32,028 nt of DNA from an uncultured Woeseiaceae bacterium (GTDB taxonomy: Bacteria > Pseudomonadota > Gammaproteobacteria > Steroidobacterales > Woeseiaceae), in the NCBI GenBank assembly GCA_947258565.1, contig CAMYJB010000026.1, positions 1-32,028 on the forward strand. Reading direction: 5' to 3'. The notes beneath the pieces are model-generated. The model saw nothing but the letters and a program-made list of their open reading frames with translations. It was not told the origin of the DNA and ran no database searches. Shown here one piece after another: positions 15,487 to 24,680 of this stretch. The first letter of the stretch is position 1; each line of letters begins with the position of its first letter. The position numbers and the translations under genes are program-made.

Positions 15487-16287
15487 ATGAAACTCAAGAC
15501 AACGATAGGCATGATCCTGATCGTATCGTTCGCGCTGGCGTTCGCGGCCACGGCCGATGCATCGACCCCGGAAGAAAAGGGCTTCGAGATTGCGGCCCGT
15601 TCCGACCGCTCCGATATCGGCTTCGGCGACAGCGAGGTGGAGCTGCAGATGATCCTCCGCAACGCGGCGGGCCAGGAGTCGACGCGTACGCTGAAGATCG
15701 CGACGCTCGAGAAGCCCGACGAGTCCGTCGGCGACAAGAGCCTGGTGCTGTTCGACACTCCGCGCGACATCGAGGGCACGGCGCTGCTGTCGCACGCGAA
15801 GATCCTCGATCCCGACGACCAGTGGCTCTTCCTGCCCGCGCTGAAGCGCGTCAAGCGGATCTCGTCCAGCAACAAGTCGGGCCCGTTCGTCGGCAGCGAG
15901 TTCGCGTTCGAGGACTTCACGGCGATCGAGCTGAACAAATTCAGCTATCGCTACATTGGCGAGGAACCGTGCGGCGACCTGGTCTGCGACGTGATCGAGC
16001 GGTCGCCGCGTTACGAGAACTCCGGCTACACGAAGCAGGTCTCCTGGGTGGACCAGGCCGACTTCCAGATTCGTAAAGTCGAGTTCTACGACCGCCGCGG
16101 CGATCTGCTCAAGGTGCTCGAGCTCAAGGACTACCGCAACTACGACGGCATCTGGCGGGCGCACGTGCTGAGCATGACCAACGTGCAGACCAACAAGCAG
16201 ACCGATCTCGTTTACGGGGACTACCGTTTCGGGGCCGGGCTGTCGGAGAACGACTTCGTCAAGGGCCGGCTGAGCCGGCTGAGGTAG
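15487..16287 (+). CDS. LolA-like outer-membrane lipoprotein-sorting family protein (periplasmic)
   Basis: 266 residues with a very good Shine-Dalgarno (AGAGGAAAG) and a signal peptide ending near Ala25. It matches the LolA_like family found beside MMPL pumps: LDPDDQWLFLPALKRVKRISSSN (107-129), then GPFVGSEFAFEDF. Cys162 and Cys167 (EEPCGDLVCDVIE) could form a disulfide in the periplasm. The fold is expected to be an open barrel that carries a lipid or lipid-linked cargo, as LolA does. It lies between the RND pump (34 bases upstream) and an outer-membrane barrel (6 bases downstream), so a shuttle role between the two membranes is likely by context. Confidence 0.9.
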   Translation: MKLKTTIGMILIVSFALAFAATADASTPEEKGFEIAARSDRSDIGFGDSEVELQMILRNAAGQESTRTLKIATLEKPDESVGDKSLVLFDTPRDIEGTALLSHAKILDPDDQWLFLPALKRVKRISSSNKSGPFVGSEFAFEDFTAIELNKFSYRYIGEEPCGDLVCDVIERSPRYENSGYTKQVSWVDQADFQIRKVEFYDRRGDLLKVLELKDYRNYDGIWRAHVLSMTNVQTNKQTDLVYGDYRFGAGLSENDFVKGRLSRLR

Positions 16288-16293
16288 TACGCC

Positions 16294-17499
16294 ATGAGCA
16301 TTCGCACAGCACAATTCGCTGCACTGGCCCTGCTCGTGGCATCGTCGGCGGCCGTGTCCGACGATGTCGCCTGGGACTGGTCGAGCAACGTCGAAGTTCA
16401 GTCGCGGCTCTTTGCCCGGAATGCCCTCTGGCCCGGCCAGGGATCGCAGACTGCACAGGTTTCGCTTGCCGCTACCACGGAATTGCGCTGGCGAAATGGC
16501 GACGGTGACCAGCGGGCGTCGATCATCCCGTATCTGCGCCGGGACTCGGTGGACGACGAGCGCAACCTCGTCGACCTGCAGGAAGCCTACTGGGCGCGCG
16601 AGGGCGACTCGTTCGAGCTGCTTGCGGGCGTCAACACCGTGTTCTGGGGCGTCACTGAGTCCGTGCATCTCGTGGACATCATCAACCAGACGGACGCCGC
16701 GGGCGACATCGACGGCGAGGACAAGCTGGGCCAGCCGATGGTGAACCTCGCCTGGCAGCAGGACTGGGGTTTGATCAGCGCCTACGTGCTGCCGTACTTC
16801 CGGGAGCGCAACTACCCGGGTATCGACGGCCGCCTGCGAACGCCGATTCCGGTTGATACCGATCGTCCCGTCTACGAATCCTCGAGCGAGCAAAATCACG
16901 TCGACGTCGCGCTTCGCTACAGCCATTACATCGGCAACGTCGACATCGGCCTGAGCGTCTTCAGCGGCACCAGCCGTGAGCCGCGACTGGTGCCCGCGAA
17001 TGACGCGCCCGTGCTGCTGCCACATTACGACCTGATCGACCAGTTCGGCGTCGACCTGCAGTACACCCGCGATGCCTGGCTGTGGAAGTTCGAGGCGATC
17101 GCGCGCAACGGCTACTCGGAAACATTCACGGCAGCCGTCGGCGGCTTCGAATACACGCTGTACCAGGTCGGGGAGTCGGCAGCAGACCTCGGCCTGTTGC
17201 TCGAGTACCAGTATGACGGCCGCAGCGAACTCGAACCGTTTACGACGGCCGATAATGACGTCTTCATCGGCGCACGCTTTGCGCTCAACGACGCACAGGA
17301 CACGTCGGTGCTGGCAGGCGTTGCCTGGGACACCGGGACGGGCGAGACGTTTTTCAATGTCGAGGCCGAGCGACGTATCGGCGACAGCATCACCCTGGAG
17401 CTGCGCGCGAGGGCATTCTCGGGTGCCGGCCCGCAGGACCTGACGTACGCTGTCGTCCGCGACGACTACGTGCAGATCCAGCTCGCGAAGTATTTCTAG
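16294..17499 (+). CDS. Outer-membrane beta-barrel protein of the RND/LolA-like operon
   Basis: 401 residues. The signal peptide ends near residue 22 (AVSDDVAW). The mature chain is rich in alternating strands ([64 protein letters not shown]) and ends VQIQLAKYF, with the C-terminal phenylalanine used by the BAM machinery. Family-type motifs include [10 protein letters not shown] and [19 protein letters not shown], as in barrels of the DUF1302/alginate-export-like type found with MMPL pumps. It starts 6 bases after the LolA-like stop. Probable role: outer-membrane end of the export route. Confidence 0.85.
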   Translation: MSIRTAQFAALALLVASSAAVSDDVAWDWSSNVEVQSRLFARNALWPGQGSQTAQVSLAATTELRWRNGDGDQRASIIPYLRRDSVDDERNLVDLQEAYWAREGDSFELLAGVNTVFWGVTESVHLVDIINQTDAAGDIDGEDKLGQPMVNLAWQQDWGLISAYVLPYFRERNYPGIDGRLRTPIPVDTDRPVYESSSEQNHVDVALRYSHYIGNVDIGLSVFSGTSREPRLVPANDAPVLLPHYDLIDQFGVDLQYTRDAWLWKFEAIARNGYSETFTAAVGGFEYTLYQVGESAADLGLLLEYQYDGRSELEPFTTADNDVFIGARFALNDAQDTSVLAGVAWDTGTGETFFNVEAERRIGDSITLELRARAFSGAGPQDLTYAVVRDDYVQIQLAKYF

Positions 17500-17518
17500 C
17501 GCGCGTACTATTCGCGCC

Positions 17519-18441
<923 letters not shown>

Positions 18442-18445
<4 letters not shown>

Positions 18446-19203
18446 ACCTGCGAGCCGTCAGTTCGATCTATCGCTTCGAGATGGCCCGCATGCGCCGCAC
18501 CATCGTGCAGAGCATCGTCGCGCCGGTTTTATCGACGTCGCTGTATTTCGTGATTTTCGGCGCTGCCATCGGTTCGCGCATCACGGAGATCGACGGCGTG
18601 AGCTATGGCTCGTTCATCGTGCCGGGCCTGATCATGCTCTCCATCCTGACGGAAAGCATTTCCAACTCGTCTTTCGGCATCTATTTTCCGAAATTTACGG
18701 GCACCATCTTCGAGGTGCTGTCTGCGCCTATTTCATTTTTCGAGATACTGCTCGGCTACGTAGGCGCAGCGGCCACGAAGTCGGTCATCATCGGCACGAT
18801 CATCCTGATTACAGCGAGCTTCTTCGTCGATATCCATATCGCGCACCCCGTGGTGATGGCGCTGTTTCTCGTGTTGACCTCGATCTCGTTCAGCCTGTTC
18901 GGCTTCATCCTGGGTATCTGGGCCGACGGCTGGGAGAAGCTGACCATCGTGCCGATACTCGTGATCATGCCGCTGACGTTCCTCGGCGGCACGTTCTACT
19001 CGATCAGCATGTTACCGCCCGCCTGGCAGACGATCAGCCTCTTCAACCCCGTAGTCTATCTGGTCAGCGGTTTTCGCTGGAGTTTCTACGAGAATGCCGA
19101 CGTCAGCGTGGCGCTGAGCCTCGGCATGACGGTGTCCTTCCTGATCGCCTGCCTGCTCGTCGTACGCTGGATTTTCAAAACCGGCTACAAGCTCCGCACC
19201 TGA
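18442..19203 (+). CDS. ABC-2 type exporter, permease subunit (YadH-like)
   Basis: 253 residues, the usual length for a six-helix ABC2_membrane permease. Landmarks are the N-terminal ALYRFE-like [13 protein letters not shown], a first helix [17 protein letters not shown], the [10 protein letters not shown] stretch, FIVPG-type loop and the late motif [37 protein letters not shown], diagnostic of YadH/NodJ-type permeases. It forms a dimeric exporter with the overlapping ATPase gene. Cargo is not known; ABC-2 exporters move polysaccharides, lipids or drugs. It is the last gene before the palindrome-rich spacer and is convergent with the M64 peptidase. Confidence 0.95.
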
Positions 19204-19590
19204 CGCCCCCTCCCAACACCACCGCCCCCGCGCATCAGGCGGCACGGTCATTTCTCTCCCTCATGGTTGACCAGCGACGTCCTGTCGCTGGCCCTTCGGG
19301 CGCGCAAGCGCGTCCAAATTCGCTCCCGGCGAATTTGTCGCTGCGCTGACATCCATGGACGGATTAACGTCGCGGAGCACAGGGATGTGCGAGAGCGACG
19401 ATACTTCGGTCGATAAACGCCCGAGCCGCCTGATTCGTACCGTCGATCACGGCAGAGCCCGGCTCGGGGTGCTTGTCGACGAGGCCTAAAGCGAGCGCAG
19501 CGAGCAGACCGTCGACAAGCAACGCAGGCCGGGCTCTTTGCCCCTGGGGCGGTGGTGTTCGGGGAGACGCAGCCGCCTGATGGGCGGGGG
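19204..19590. repeat. Gene-free spacer made of nested inverted repeats (candidate palindromic or MITE-like element)
   Basis: These 387 bases between convergent stops hold no convincing gene. AACACCACCGCCCC (19215-19228) recurs inverted, 14/14, at 19546-19559. CATCAGGCGGC (19233-19243) recurs inverted, 11/11, at 19572-19582, with a further inverted copy of ten bases at 19425-19434. Inside are hairpins CCAGCGAC/GTCGCTGG (19271-19291), CGCG-caag-CGCG (19301-19312) and AAATTCG/CGAATTT (19316-19336), and a large double stem at 19454-19537. The order of the outer repeats is A-B...A'-B', so they are not simple nested terminal repeats. It could be an intergenic palindromic repeat, a MITE relic or a structured transcript. 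No transposase is seen. Confidence 0.6.
19454..19537. other. Large two-part stem-loop in the convergent spacer
   Basis: Outer stem AGAGCCCGGC (19454-19463) with GCCGGGCTCT (19528-19537), ten of ten paired. A symmetric six-by-six internal loop follows, then inner stem TGCTTGTCGACG (19470-19481) with CGTCGACAAGCA (19510-19521), twelve of twelve paired. The 28-base loop contains GCGAGCGCAGCGAGC. Such perfect pairing over 22 base pairs would fold in RNA or extrude in DNA. It may stop transcription from both sides, though no T-run follows. Confidence 0.6.
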
Positions 19591-21003
19591 CTAGGGCGGT
19601 CCCTTACTGTATTCGTCGATGATCTCTTCGATGGCGGCAGAGCAGACCCGGCAGAACGATTCCGTGCGCGTGAACATAAGGCAGTTCTGCTCGGATCGGT
19701 AATAGCCTTTGGCTTCATAGTTCGCGCCTTCGAAGGCTCCCACTGCGTCACGAAATTCCGAACGGCTGAACAGGTCCTCCGTGAATTCCTTCGTATAACG
19801 GAACAGGGCGTTCATCTCGTCTTCCGAAACGTTCGCGGCGCGCATCTCGGCGCGTCTTTCCTGCACGGCGATCGAGTGCTCCTCGAACGCCTGTTTCGGC
19901 CACGGCGTGGGTAGTGGGGTACTCGGTGTGGCCAGGTGCTTCCATTTGAGTTCCGCCGGATCGAGCAGGGCCGTTACATTGGGCTCATAGGGTTCGACGA
20001 TCGTGTCCGGGGGTTCGTACACCGCGGCACTGGTGTAGTACTCGTCCGCGAGCCCCGCGAAGTGGTGACCGAACTCGTGCACGAACAGGTAGGGCGCCCA
20101 TTCGCTGTCAGCGGCTGCCGTGCTGAAAAGGCCGTAAATGCCGCCGCCGCCATAGACCTCGGTGTTGGTCAGTATCTCGATGAAATCGTAGGGCGTGGAG
20201 GAGGCGATGCGCCGCATGTTTCTATTGTCGAAAGTCAGTACGTAACGAACGGCGCGGAACGCATCGTAAGTCGTCCCGAGCGGCGTATCCCGATAGGTGT
20301 GCGTCGACGGGCGGGATACGCCGGATTCGGCAGACGCAGGTGCGAGCGCCCAGACGTTGAAGTCATCTTTCCGCTCCCTGAATGGACTGGTCGCAAACAG
20401 AATATCCGTTAGTTCCTTCGCTCTGGCGATGAACTCGTCGTGTTCGTCTTGTGTGTACCCGTCGCCGAGGATCAGCAGGTCGACTTTCGTTGCCGGATCG
20501 CCGTTGTCGAGGATTGCAACCACGCGGTCGGCGTAAGCTGCCGACTCGCGGTGCACCATGTAGTCGTTCGGATCGATCGGCAGCCGCCAGATTTCGTCGA
20601 AACCGTTCTGCGCGTTGCGTTTTTTCAGGACCAGCTCGAATTCGTCGGCCTGCGCCGGAAATCGCACGGACTCGTGATACGTGCGATTCATGTGCCGCGC
20701 CTCGCGCGTCGTTTCCCACTCGCCGTAGATGCTGCTGAAACTCCGCGACCAGGCGACCGCACCGCTGTCGGGGTCCACAATTTCGAACAGGTACTTACCC
20801 CTCAGCGTTTCGTCGATCGGGTGATGCATGTTACCGGTCCAGGACAGCGGTTCGAGCACGACCCGATCGAGACTGAACATCTCCTCATCGTGATTTCCCG
20901 AGTGATAAAAGTCGACGCGCATGGTGGCCGGTGCCTGAGCCAGCACGGGGCCGGTGAGGGATAAGGAAGCCAACACGAGAAATACGGTTCGTTCGATGCT
21001 CAT
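19591..21003 (-). CDS. Secreted M64-family metallopeptidase (IgA-peptidase M64 type)
   Basis: 470 residues; AGGAG six bases before the ATG. Signal peptide 1-22 (VLAQA). An N-terminal beta domain (about 25-150, M64_N-like: MRVDFYHSGNHDEEMFSLDRV, GWF-type strands) is followed by the catalytic domain with DLLILGDGYTQDEHDEF (175-191) and the zinc site HEFGHHFAGLADEYY (309-323). His309, Glu310 and His313 form HExxH, and the GLADEYY tail is the family mark. Members cleave proteins outside the cytoplasm; the name comes from an IgA-cleaving relative, and the substrate here is unknown. Four cysteines near the C-terminus (NCLMFTR, FCRVCSA) could form disulfides. Divergent from the MFS gene; the spacer is 63 bases. 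Confidence 0.92.
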   Translation of the reverse strand: MSIERTVFLVLASLSLTGPVLAQAPATMRVDFYHSGNHDEEMFSLDRVVLEPLSWTGNMHHPIDETLRGKYLFEIVDPDSGAVAWSRSFSSIYGEWETTREARHMNRTYHESVRFPAQADEFELVLKKRNAQNGFDEIWRLPIDPNDYMVHRESAAYADRVVAILDNGDPATKVDLLILGDGYTQDEHDEFIARAKELTDILFATSPFRERKDDFNVWALAPASAESGVSRPSTHTYRDTPLGTTYDAFRAVRYVLTFDNRNMRRIASSTPYDFIEILTNTEVYGGGGIYGLFSTAAADSEWAPYLFVHEFGHHFAGLADEYYTSAAVYEPPDTIVEPYEPNVTALLDPAELKWKHLATPSTPLPTPWPKQAFEEHSIAVQERRAEMRAANVSEDEMNALFRYTKEFTEDLFSRSEFRDAVGAFEGANYEAKGYYRSEQNCLMFTRTESFCRVCSAAIEEIIDEYSKGPP

Positions 21004-21054
21004 TCCGGCTCCTTGCAGCGATAGCTGCTTCCTTTATAGCAAATACCGTTGCCG

Positions 21055-21060
21055 TATACT
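21055..21060 (+). promoter_or_regulatory. -10-like TATACT just before the MFS start
   Basis: TATACT (five of six to TATAAT) ends six bases before the GTG chosen for the MFS gene, so the mRNA would have almost no leader. No good -35 at 17 bases is seen. Confidence 0.3.
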
Positions 21061-21066
21061 GACCGC

Positions 21067-22350
21067 GTGCACCGCTACGTCACAATGTTCGCCCTCGTCG
21101 TCGCGGGCGAAATCGTCTTCGGCCTGCCTTTTCACACGGCGCGTTTCTTCCGCCCCACGCTGCTCGAGGTATTCGGCTTCACGAATACGCAACTCGGCGA
21201 CCTGTTTGCCGTCTACGGCATTACGGCGATGATCTCGTACTTCCCGGGCGGCGCACTCGCGGATCGTTTCCCGGCACGTTCCCTGCTGACCGCCTCGCTG
21301 TTTGCGACGGGAGCGGGTGGCGCGTTCATGGCCACCATTCCGCCGGCGATGCCCATGGGGCTGTTGTACGGCTTCTGGGGAATTACCACGATTTTTCTCT
21401 TCTGGGGCGCGCTGATCCGCGCGACCCGGGAATGGGGCGGTGAATCGACCCAGGGACTTGCGTTCGGTGTCCTCGAAGGCGGCCGTGGTCTCGTCGCCGC
21501 GCTCATCGCGAGCCTCGCGCTCGCGGTGTTCGCATCGATCATGCCCGAGAACGCGAACCTTGCGACTGATGCGGTCAGGCGCGACGGCATGCGCAGCATC
21601 ATCCTCGTGTACACGGTAGCGGCGCTGGCTGCCGGCCTGTTGACGTGGCTCACGGTACCGGTGCCCGACGCGGCGGGTCACAGGACCCGGCACCCCTTGC
21701 AGGGTATGGCGCGTGTTTTGCGCAGGCCGATCATCTGGGCGCACGCAGCCGTAATCGTATGTGCATATTGCGGTTACAAAGGGCTCGACAACTACTCGCT
21801 CTATGCGGTCCAGGTGCTGGGCATGGACGAGGTGCGAGGCGCCGCCCTGTCGACCTACGGCGGCTGGATACGGCCGTTCGCCGCGATCGCAGCGGGTATC
21901 GTGGCCGACCGCTTCGATGCCGCGCGTTCGATCGGCGTGGCCTTTGCCGTGCTGATGGTCTCCTGGACGCTGCTCGGCCTGTCGTCCATGGATGCGGCAT
22001 CGCTGAACCTCGTCTACCTGAACCTGTTCGTGACGTTTATCGCCGTGTTCGCGCTGCGCGGTATCTATTTCGCGCTGCTCGAGGAAAACCGCACGCCGCC
22101 CTACCTGACCGGCGCGGCCGTCGGCCTGGTATCGCTCGTCGGCTACACGCCTGAAATCTTTTTCGCACCGATTACCGGCCGGATACTCGACGCCAATCCC
22201 GGTATCGTCGGTTTTCGTCATTACTTCCTGTTTCTTGCCGCCATCGCGTTGCTTGGTATCTGCGTGGTGCTGGTGTTACTCAAACTTCGTCGCATGGGCA
22301 AGCTCTGGCCTGCGGATAACGAGCCGGACGCCGGCGCCGTGGTGAAATAA
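21067..22350 (+). CDS. MFS transporter
   Basis: 428 residues from GTG 21067; a TTG at 21049 or ATG at 21085 are alternatives. I prefer GTG because the first helix (YVTMFALVVAGEIVFGLP) follows at once. Twelve hydrophobic segments are visible. The loop 2-3 motif GGALADRFPARSLL matches the MFS A-motif (G-x3-D-R-x-G/P-x-R), and GGIVADRF in the second half is its pseudo-repeat. The pattern resembles nitrate/anion- or sugar-phosphate-type MFS permeases, but the substrate cannot be read. Inner membrane. The small membrane-anchored protein starts 30 bases downstream and may be co-transcribed. Confidence 0.9.
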   Translation: MHRYVTMFALVVAGEIVFGLPFHTARFFRPTLLEVFGFTNTQLGDLFAVYGITAMISYFPGGALADRFPARSLLTASLFATGAGGAFMATIPPAMPMGLLYGFWGITTIFLFWGALIRATREWGGESTQGLAFGVLEGGRGLVAALIASLALAVFASIMPENANLATDAVRRDGMRSIILVYTVAALAAGLLTWLTVPVPDAAGHRTRHPLQGMARVLRRPIIWAHAAVIVCAYCGYKGLDNYSLYAVQVLGMDEVRGAALSTYGGWIRPFAAIAAGIVADRFDAARSIGVAFAVLMVSWTLLGLSSMDAASLNLVYLNLFVTFIAVFALRGIYFALLEENRTPPYLTGAAVGLVSLVGYTPEIFFAPITGRILDANPGIVGFRHYFLFLAAIALLGICVVLVLLKLRRMGKLWPADNEPDAGAVVK

Positions 22351-22380
22351 TCCGGCGCGCCGCGCGGTCTTGGTAATTGT

Positions 22381-22839
22381 ATGCGCCTTTACGAAACCTT
22401 CAGGCAGCAGGTGCAGCGCAACATCGTTGCGCTCATCAGCGTATTCATTGCCGTCAGCAGTCTCAGCTACAACACCTGGCGTAATGAAAAGACCGAGCTC
22501 AACCGAAATCTTCGGCAGGGCTCGTTCGAAGTGCTGTTGAAGCTGGGTGAGATGCGCGAGCTCGTTTACCACCTCGAGTACGACAGAGCGGTGATCGAGC
22601 GCAGCGCGGAACGCACGGGATGGGTGACCGTGTTTGTAATCCGGGACCTAGCAAGTGTGCTCGAGGCACCCGTACCCGCTGCGGCCGAGTCCCTGTTCGA
22701 CGCCTGGGCCGAACACTGGGACGGACTTGCTGCACGTAACGAGCAAGGCGAACTCGACGGCACGAGCCGGCGCGCCATCGAAGCGGAGATCGATCGCCTT
22801 CGAGACATGACGCTCGAAATGCTGCGGGGGCTCGAATAA
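22381..22839 (+). CDS. Small membrane-anchored protein of unknown function
   Basis: 152 residues, not recognised. One membrane segment near the N-terminus (about 14-31, NIVALISVFIAVSSLSYNTW) is preceded by basic residues, so the C-terminal 120 residues probably face the periplasm. They are charged and helical in appearance (LRQGSFEVLLKLGEMRELVYHLEYDR, then RRAIEAEIDRLRDMTLEML), which suggests a coiled or helical bundle as in sensor input domains, but no output domain follows. No signal-peptide cleavage site and no Shine-Dalgarno are obvious. It lies between the MFS gene and the methyltransferase-fold lipoprotein. The reading is supported by coding-like composition and compact spacing. Confidence 0.7.
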   Translation: MRLYETFRQQVQRNIVALISVFIAVSSLSYNTWRNEKTELNRNLRQGSFEVLLKLGEMRELVYHLEYDRAVIERSAERTGWVTVFVIRDLASVLEAPVPAAAESLFDAWAEHWDGLAARNEQGELDGTSRRAIEAEIDRLRDMTLEMLRGLE

Positions 22840-22909
22840 TACCGGTCCCGCTTGTCTCGCCTGCACGCGAGGACCATAATCGACCGCCACATTCCTTCCG
22901 GGAGATGTC

Positions 22910-23821
22910 ATGAATAAATGGTCAATCGTGTTCCTTGCCGCTTTCGTCACTGCCTGCCAGCCTGCTGCAGAGGCGCCGCCTCCCGAGGCTGCCGCCGAGC
23001 CGGAGCCGGCGCTTGCCGATGAGCCGGCGGCCGGGGATGTGCTGGCCATGGTGCTCGCCGCGCAACCCGACGACGCAAAAGCGCGATACGAGTATCGCCA
23101 TCCCGGTGAGACGATCGAATTCTTCGGTATCGAACCCGGCATGACCGTGGTCGAGGGCCTGCCGGGACGCGGCTGGTATACCAAAATACTGTTGCCGTAT
23201 CTCGGCCGCGACGGCCGCCTGATCGGCGCAAACTACCCGCTGGACCTCTGGCCCAACTTCCCGTTCGCGACTGAAGAGTTCATGGCGGAGATGTCGCAGT
23301 GGCTCGAGAACTGGCCCGCCGGCGCCGAGGAGTGGCGCGGTGAGGACGGGGCGAGCATTGGCGCATTCTGGTTCGGCGCCATGCCTGAAGAAATGGCGGG
23401 GACGGCGGACGCCGTGTTCTTCGTGCGCATGTTGCACAACGTCTCGCGCTTCCAGTCGGAAGGCAAGGGCGACTATCTCGACATGGCGCTGAACGATGCC
23501 TATAACGCGCTGAAACCCGGCGGCGTCCTCGGCGTGGTGCAGCATCACGCGCCCGACGACATGTCGGACGAATGGGCGAACGGCTCGCACGGCTACATGA
23601 AAAAGCAGTTCGTCATCGACAGGATCGTGGCGGCCGGTTTCGAATTCGTAGCCGAGAGCGACATCAACGCCAACCCGAAAGACCAGCCGGCGGCCGACGA
23701 CATCGTCTGGCGCCTGCCGCCGACCTTCGCAACGAGTGGCGACGATGAGGAACTCAAGGCGAAGTATGCGGCGATTGGCGAGTCCAATCGCATGACGCTC
23801 AAGTTCAGAAAGCCGGAGTAG
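22910..23821 (+). CDS. Lipoprotein with class-I SAM methyltransferase-like fold (COG4798-like)
   Basis: 303 residues; GGGAG ahead of the ATG. Signal peptide with lipobox VTAC, Cys16 acylated, then a Pro/Glu/Ala-rich linker (17-42). The remaining domain resembles the predicted methyltransferases of COG4798: FFGIEPGMTVVEGLPGRGWYTKILLPYLG is motif I, with a Gly-rich loop that reads LPGRGW, and NALKPGGVLGVVQHH is motif IV/V. The DAVFFVRMLHN stretch follows the same plan. A methyltransferase fold on the outside of the cytoplasm is odd since SAM is cytosolic; the domain may use another ligand. Several relatives also carry signal peptides, as far as I recall. No clear operon partner. Confidence 0.8.
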   Translation: MNKWSIVFLAAFVTACQPAAEAPPPEAAAEPEPALADEPAAGDVLAMVLAAQPDDAKARYEYRHPGETIEFFGIEPGMTVVEGLPGRGWYTKILLPYLGRDGRLIGANYPLDLWPNFPFATEEFMAEMSQWLENWPAGAEEWRGEDGASIGAFWFGAMPEEMAGTADAVFFVRMLHNVSRFQSEGKGDYLDMALNDAYNALKPGGVLGVVQHHAPDDMSDEWANGSHGYMKKQFVIDRIVAAGFEFVAESDINANPKDQPAADDIVWRLPPTFATSGDDEELKAKYAAIGESNRMTLKFRKPE

Positions 23822-23824
23822 GCT

Positions 23825-24358
23825 TCAACGGAAGCGCCGCTCGTATTCCGCTTCGATCGGCGTGTGTGCTTTCCAGAACGCCTTGGGTTCGCGGCCGCTC
23901 AGCACGTCCTCGAGAATGTCGAGGTGCGTGTGCCAGCCGCCGGATGCGCTGATGAGCTCGTCGTAGGAGGACAGCTTGCGGTGCGTGAGCACCAGGCGCA
24001 CGTTATCGCCCATCTCTTCGAGTTCGTAGCAAACTTCCGAGTGACCATCATCGAAGTCCCAGGTATGCGCCAGCAGGGTTTTCGGTTCACATCGCGTGAC
24101 AGTGCCGCTGTATGACGGGGTCTCTGGCAGATCCTTGTATTTCTCGGGCGGGTCGATGTCCGGCTGCGTCGACAACGACGCGTTGTGAAAATTGAGCTCG
24201 ACCTTGCCGCCGACCCGGAGTTCGGTCTCACCCCCTGCAAGCCAGGTCGCCCGCTTCACGCCGTCCGTCAGGTATTCCCAGACGCGATCGATCGGGCCCG
24301 GCAGCAGCCGCTCGAAGCGCACGGTGGATTCGTCGATATGTTCGCCGTAGTGACTCAT
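23825..24358 (-). CDS. SRPBCC (AHSA1/START-like) domain protein
   Basis: 177 residues; GGGGGT ahead of the ATG. The chain follows the AHSA1 pattern: VRFERLLPGPIDRVWEYLTDGVKRATWLAGG, then ELRVGGKVEL, GTVTRCEPKTLLAHTWD and a C-terminal GGWHTHLDILEDVLSG. This small helix-grip fold binds hydrophobic ligands. It is paired with an ArsR regulator 13 bases upstream, a very common two-gene arrangement in which the regulator controls the pair. The function in cells is unknown. Cytosolic. Confidence 0.93.
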   Translation of the reverse strand: MSHYGEHIDESTVRFERLLPGPIDRVWEYLTDGVKRATWLAGGETELRVGGKVELNFHNASLSTQPDIDPPEKYKDLPETPSYSGTVTRCEPKTLLAHTWDFDDGHSEVCYELEEMGDNVRLVLTHRKLSSYDELISASGGWHTHLDILEDVLSGREPKAFWKAHTPIEAEYERRFR

Positions 24359-24371
24359 GTCTTTACCCCCT

Positions 24372-24674
24372 TCAGTTCGGATCCTTTAGGGCGCGCTCGA
24401 GGTCATCGAGGCGCGCGCCCCAGAAGCGCCTGACGCTGTCCAGCCACGCTTCCAGCTCGTCGAGACCGTCGGCATTCAGCCGGTAGATGCGACGCTGCGC
24501 GTCCTTGCGGACACGAACGAGCCCCGCCTCCCGCAGCACCCTGAGGTGCTGCGAGACGGCGGGGCGGCTCATGTCGAACTGACCGGCGAGATCACCGAAA
24601 GCGCATTCGCCGGCGGCGAGCGATTCGACGATCCGCCTGCGGGTCGGGTCTGCGAGTGCCAGGAAAGCGTCCAT
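24372..24674 (-). CDS. ArsR-family winged-helix regulator
   Basis: 100 residues, the family length. The fold is clear: FLALADPTRRRIVESLAAGECAFGDLAGQFDMSRPAVSQHLRVLREAGLVRVRKDAQRRIYRLN, with MSRPAVSQHLRVL as recognition helix and the wing at RKDAQRR. The CVC metal-binding motif of ArsR/SmtB is absent; only one cysteine (GEC) is in the region, so it probably senses something else. The ATG lies seven bases after a TATTAT hexamer, so the message is almost leaderless. It most likely represses itself and the SRPBCC gene through the AT-rich palindromes at 24683-24716. Confidence 0.93.
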   Translation of the reverse strand: MDAFLALADPTRRRIVESLAAGECAFGDLAGQFDMSRPAVSQHLRVLREAGLVRVRKDAQRRIYRLNADGLDELEAWLDSVRRFWGARLDDLERALKDPN

Positions 24675-24680
24675 GGCACT

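Noticed and set aside
19204..19590. CRISPR array or insertion sequence
   Set aside because: The repeats are inverted and of differing sequence, without regular spacers, and no transposase or Cas gene is present.
19248..19751. Open frame crossing the palindromic spacer
   Set aside because: It runs over hairpins and into the M64 gene in another frame, has no domain, and its composition follows the repeats.
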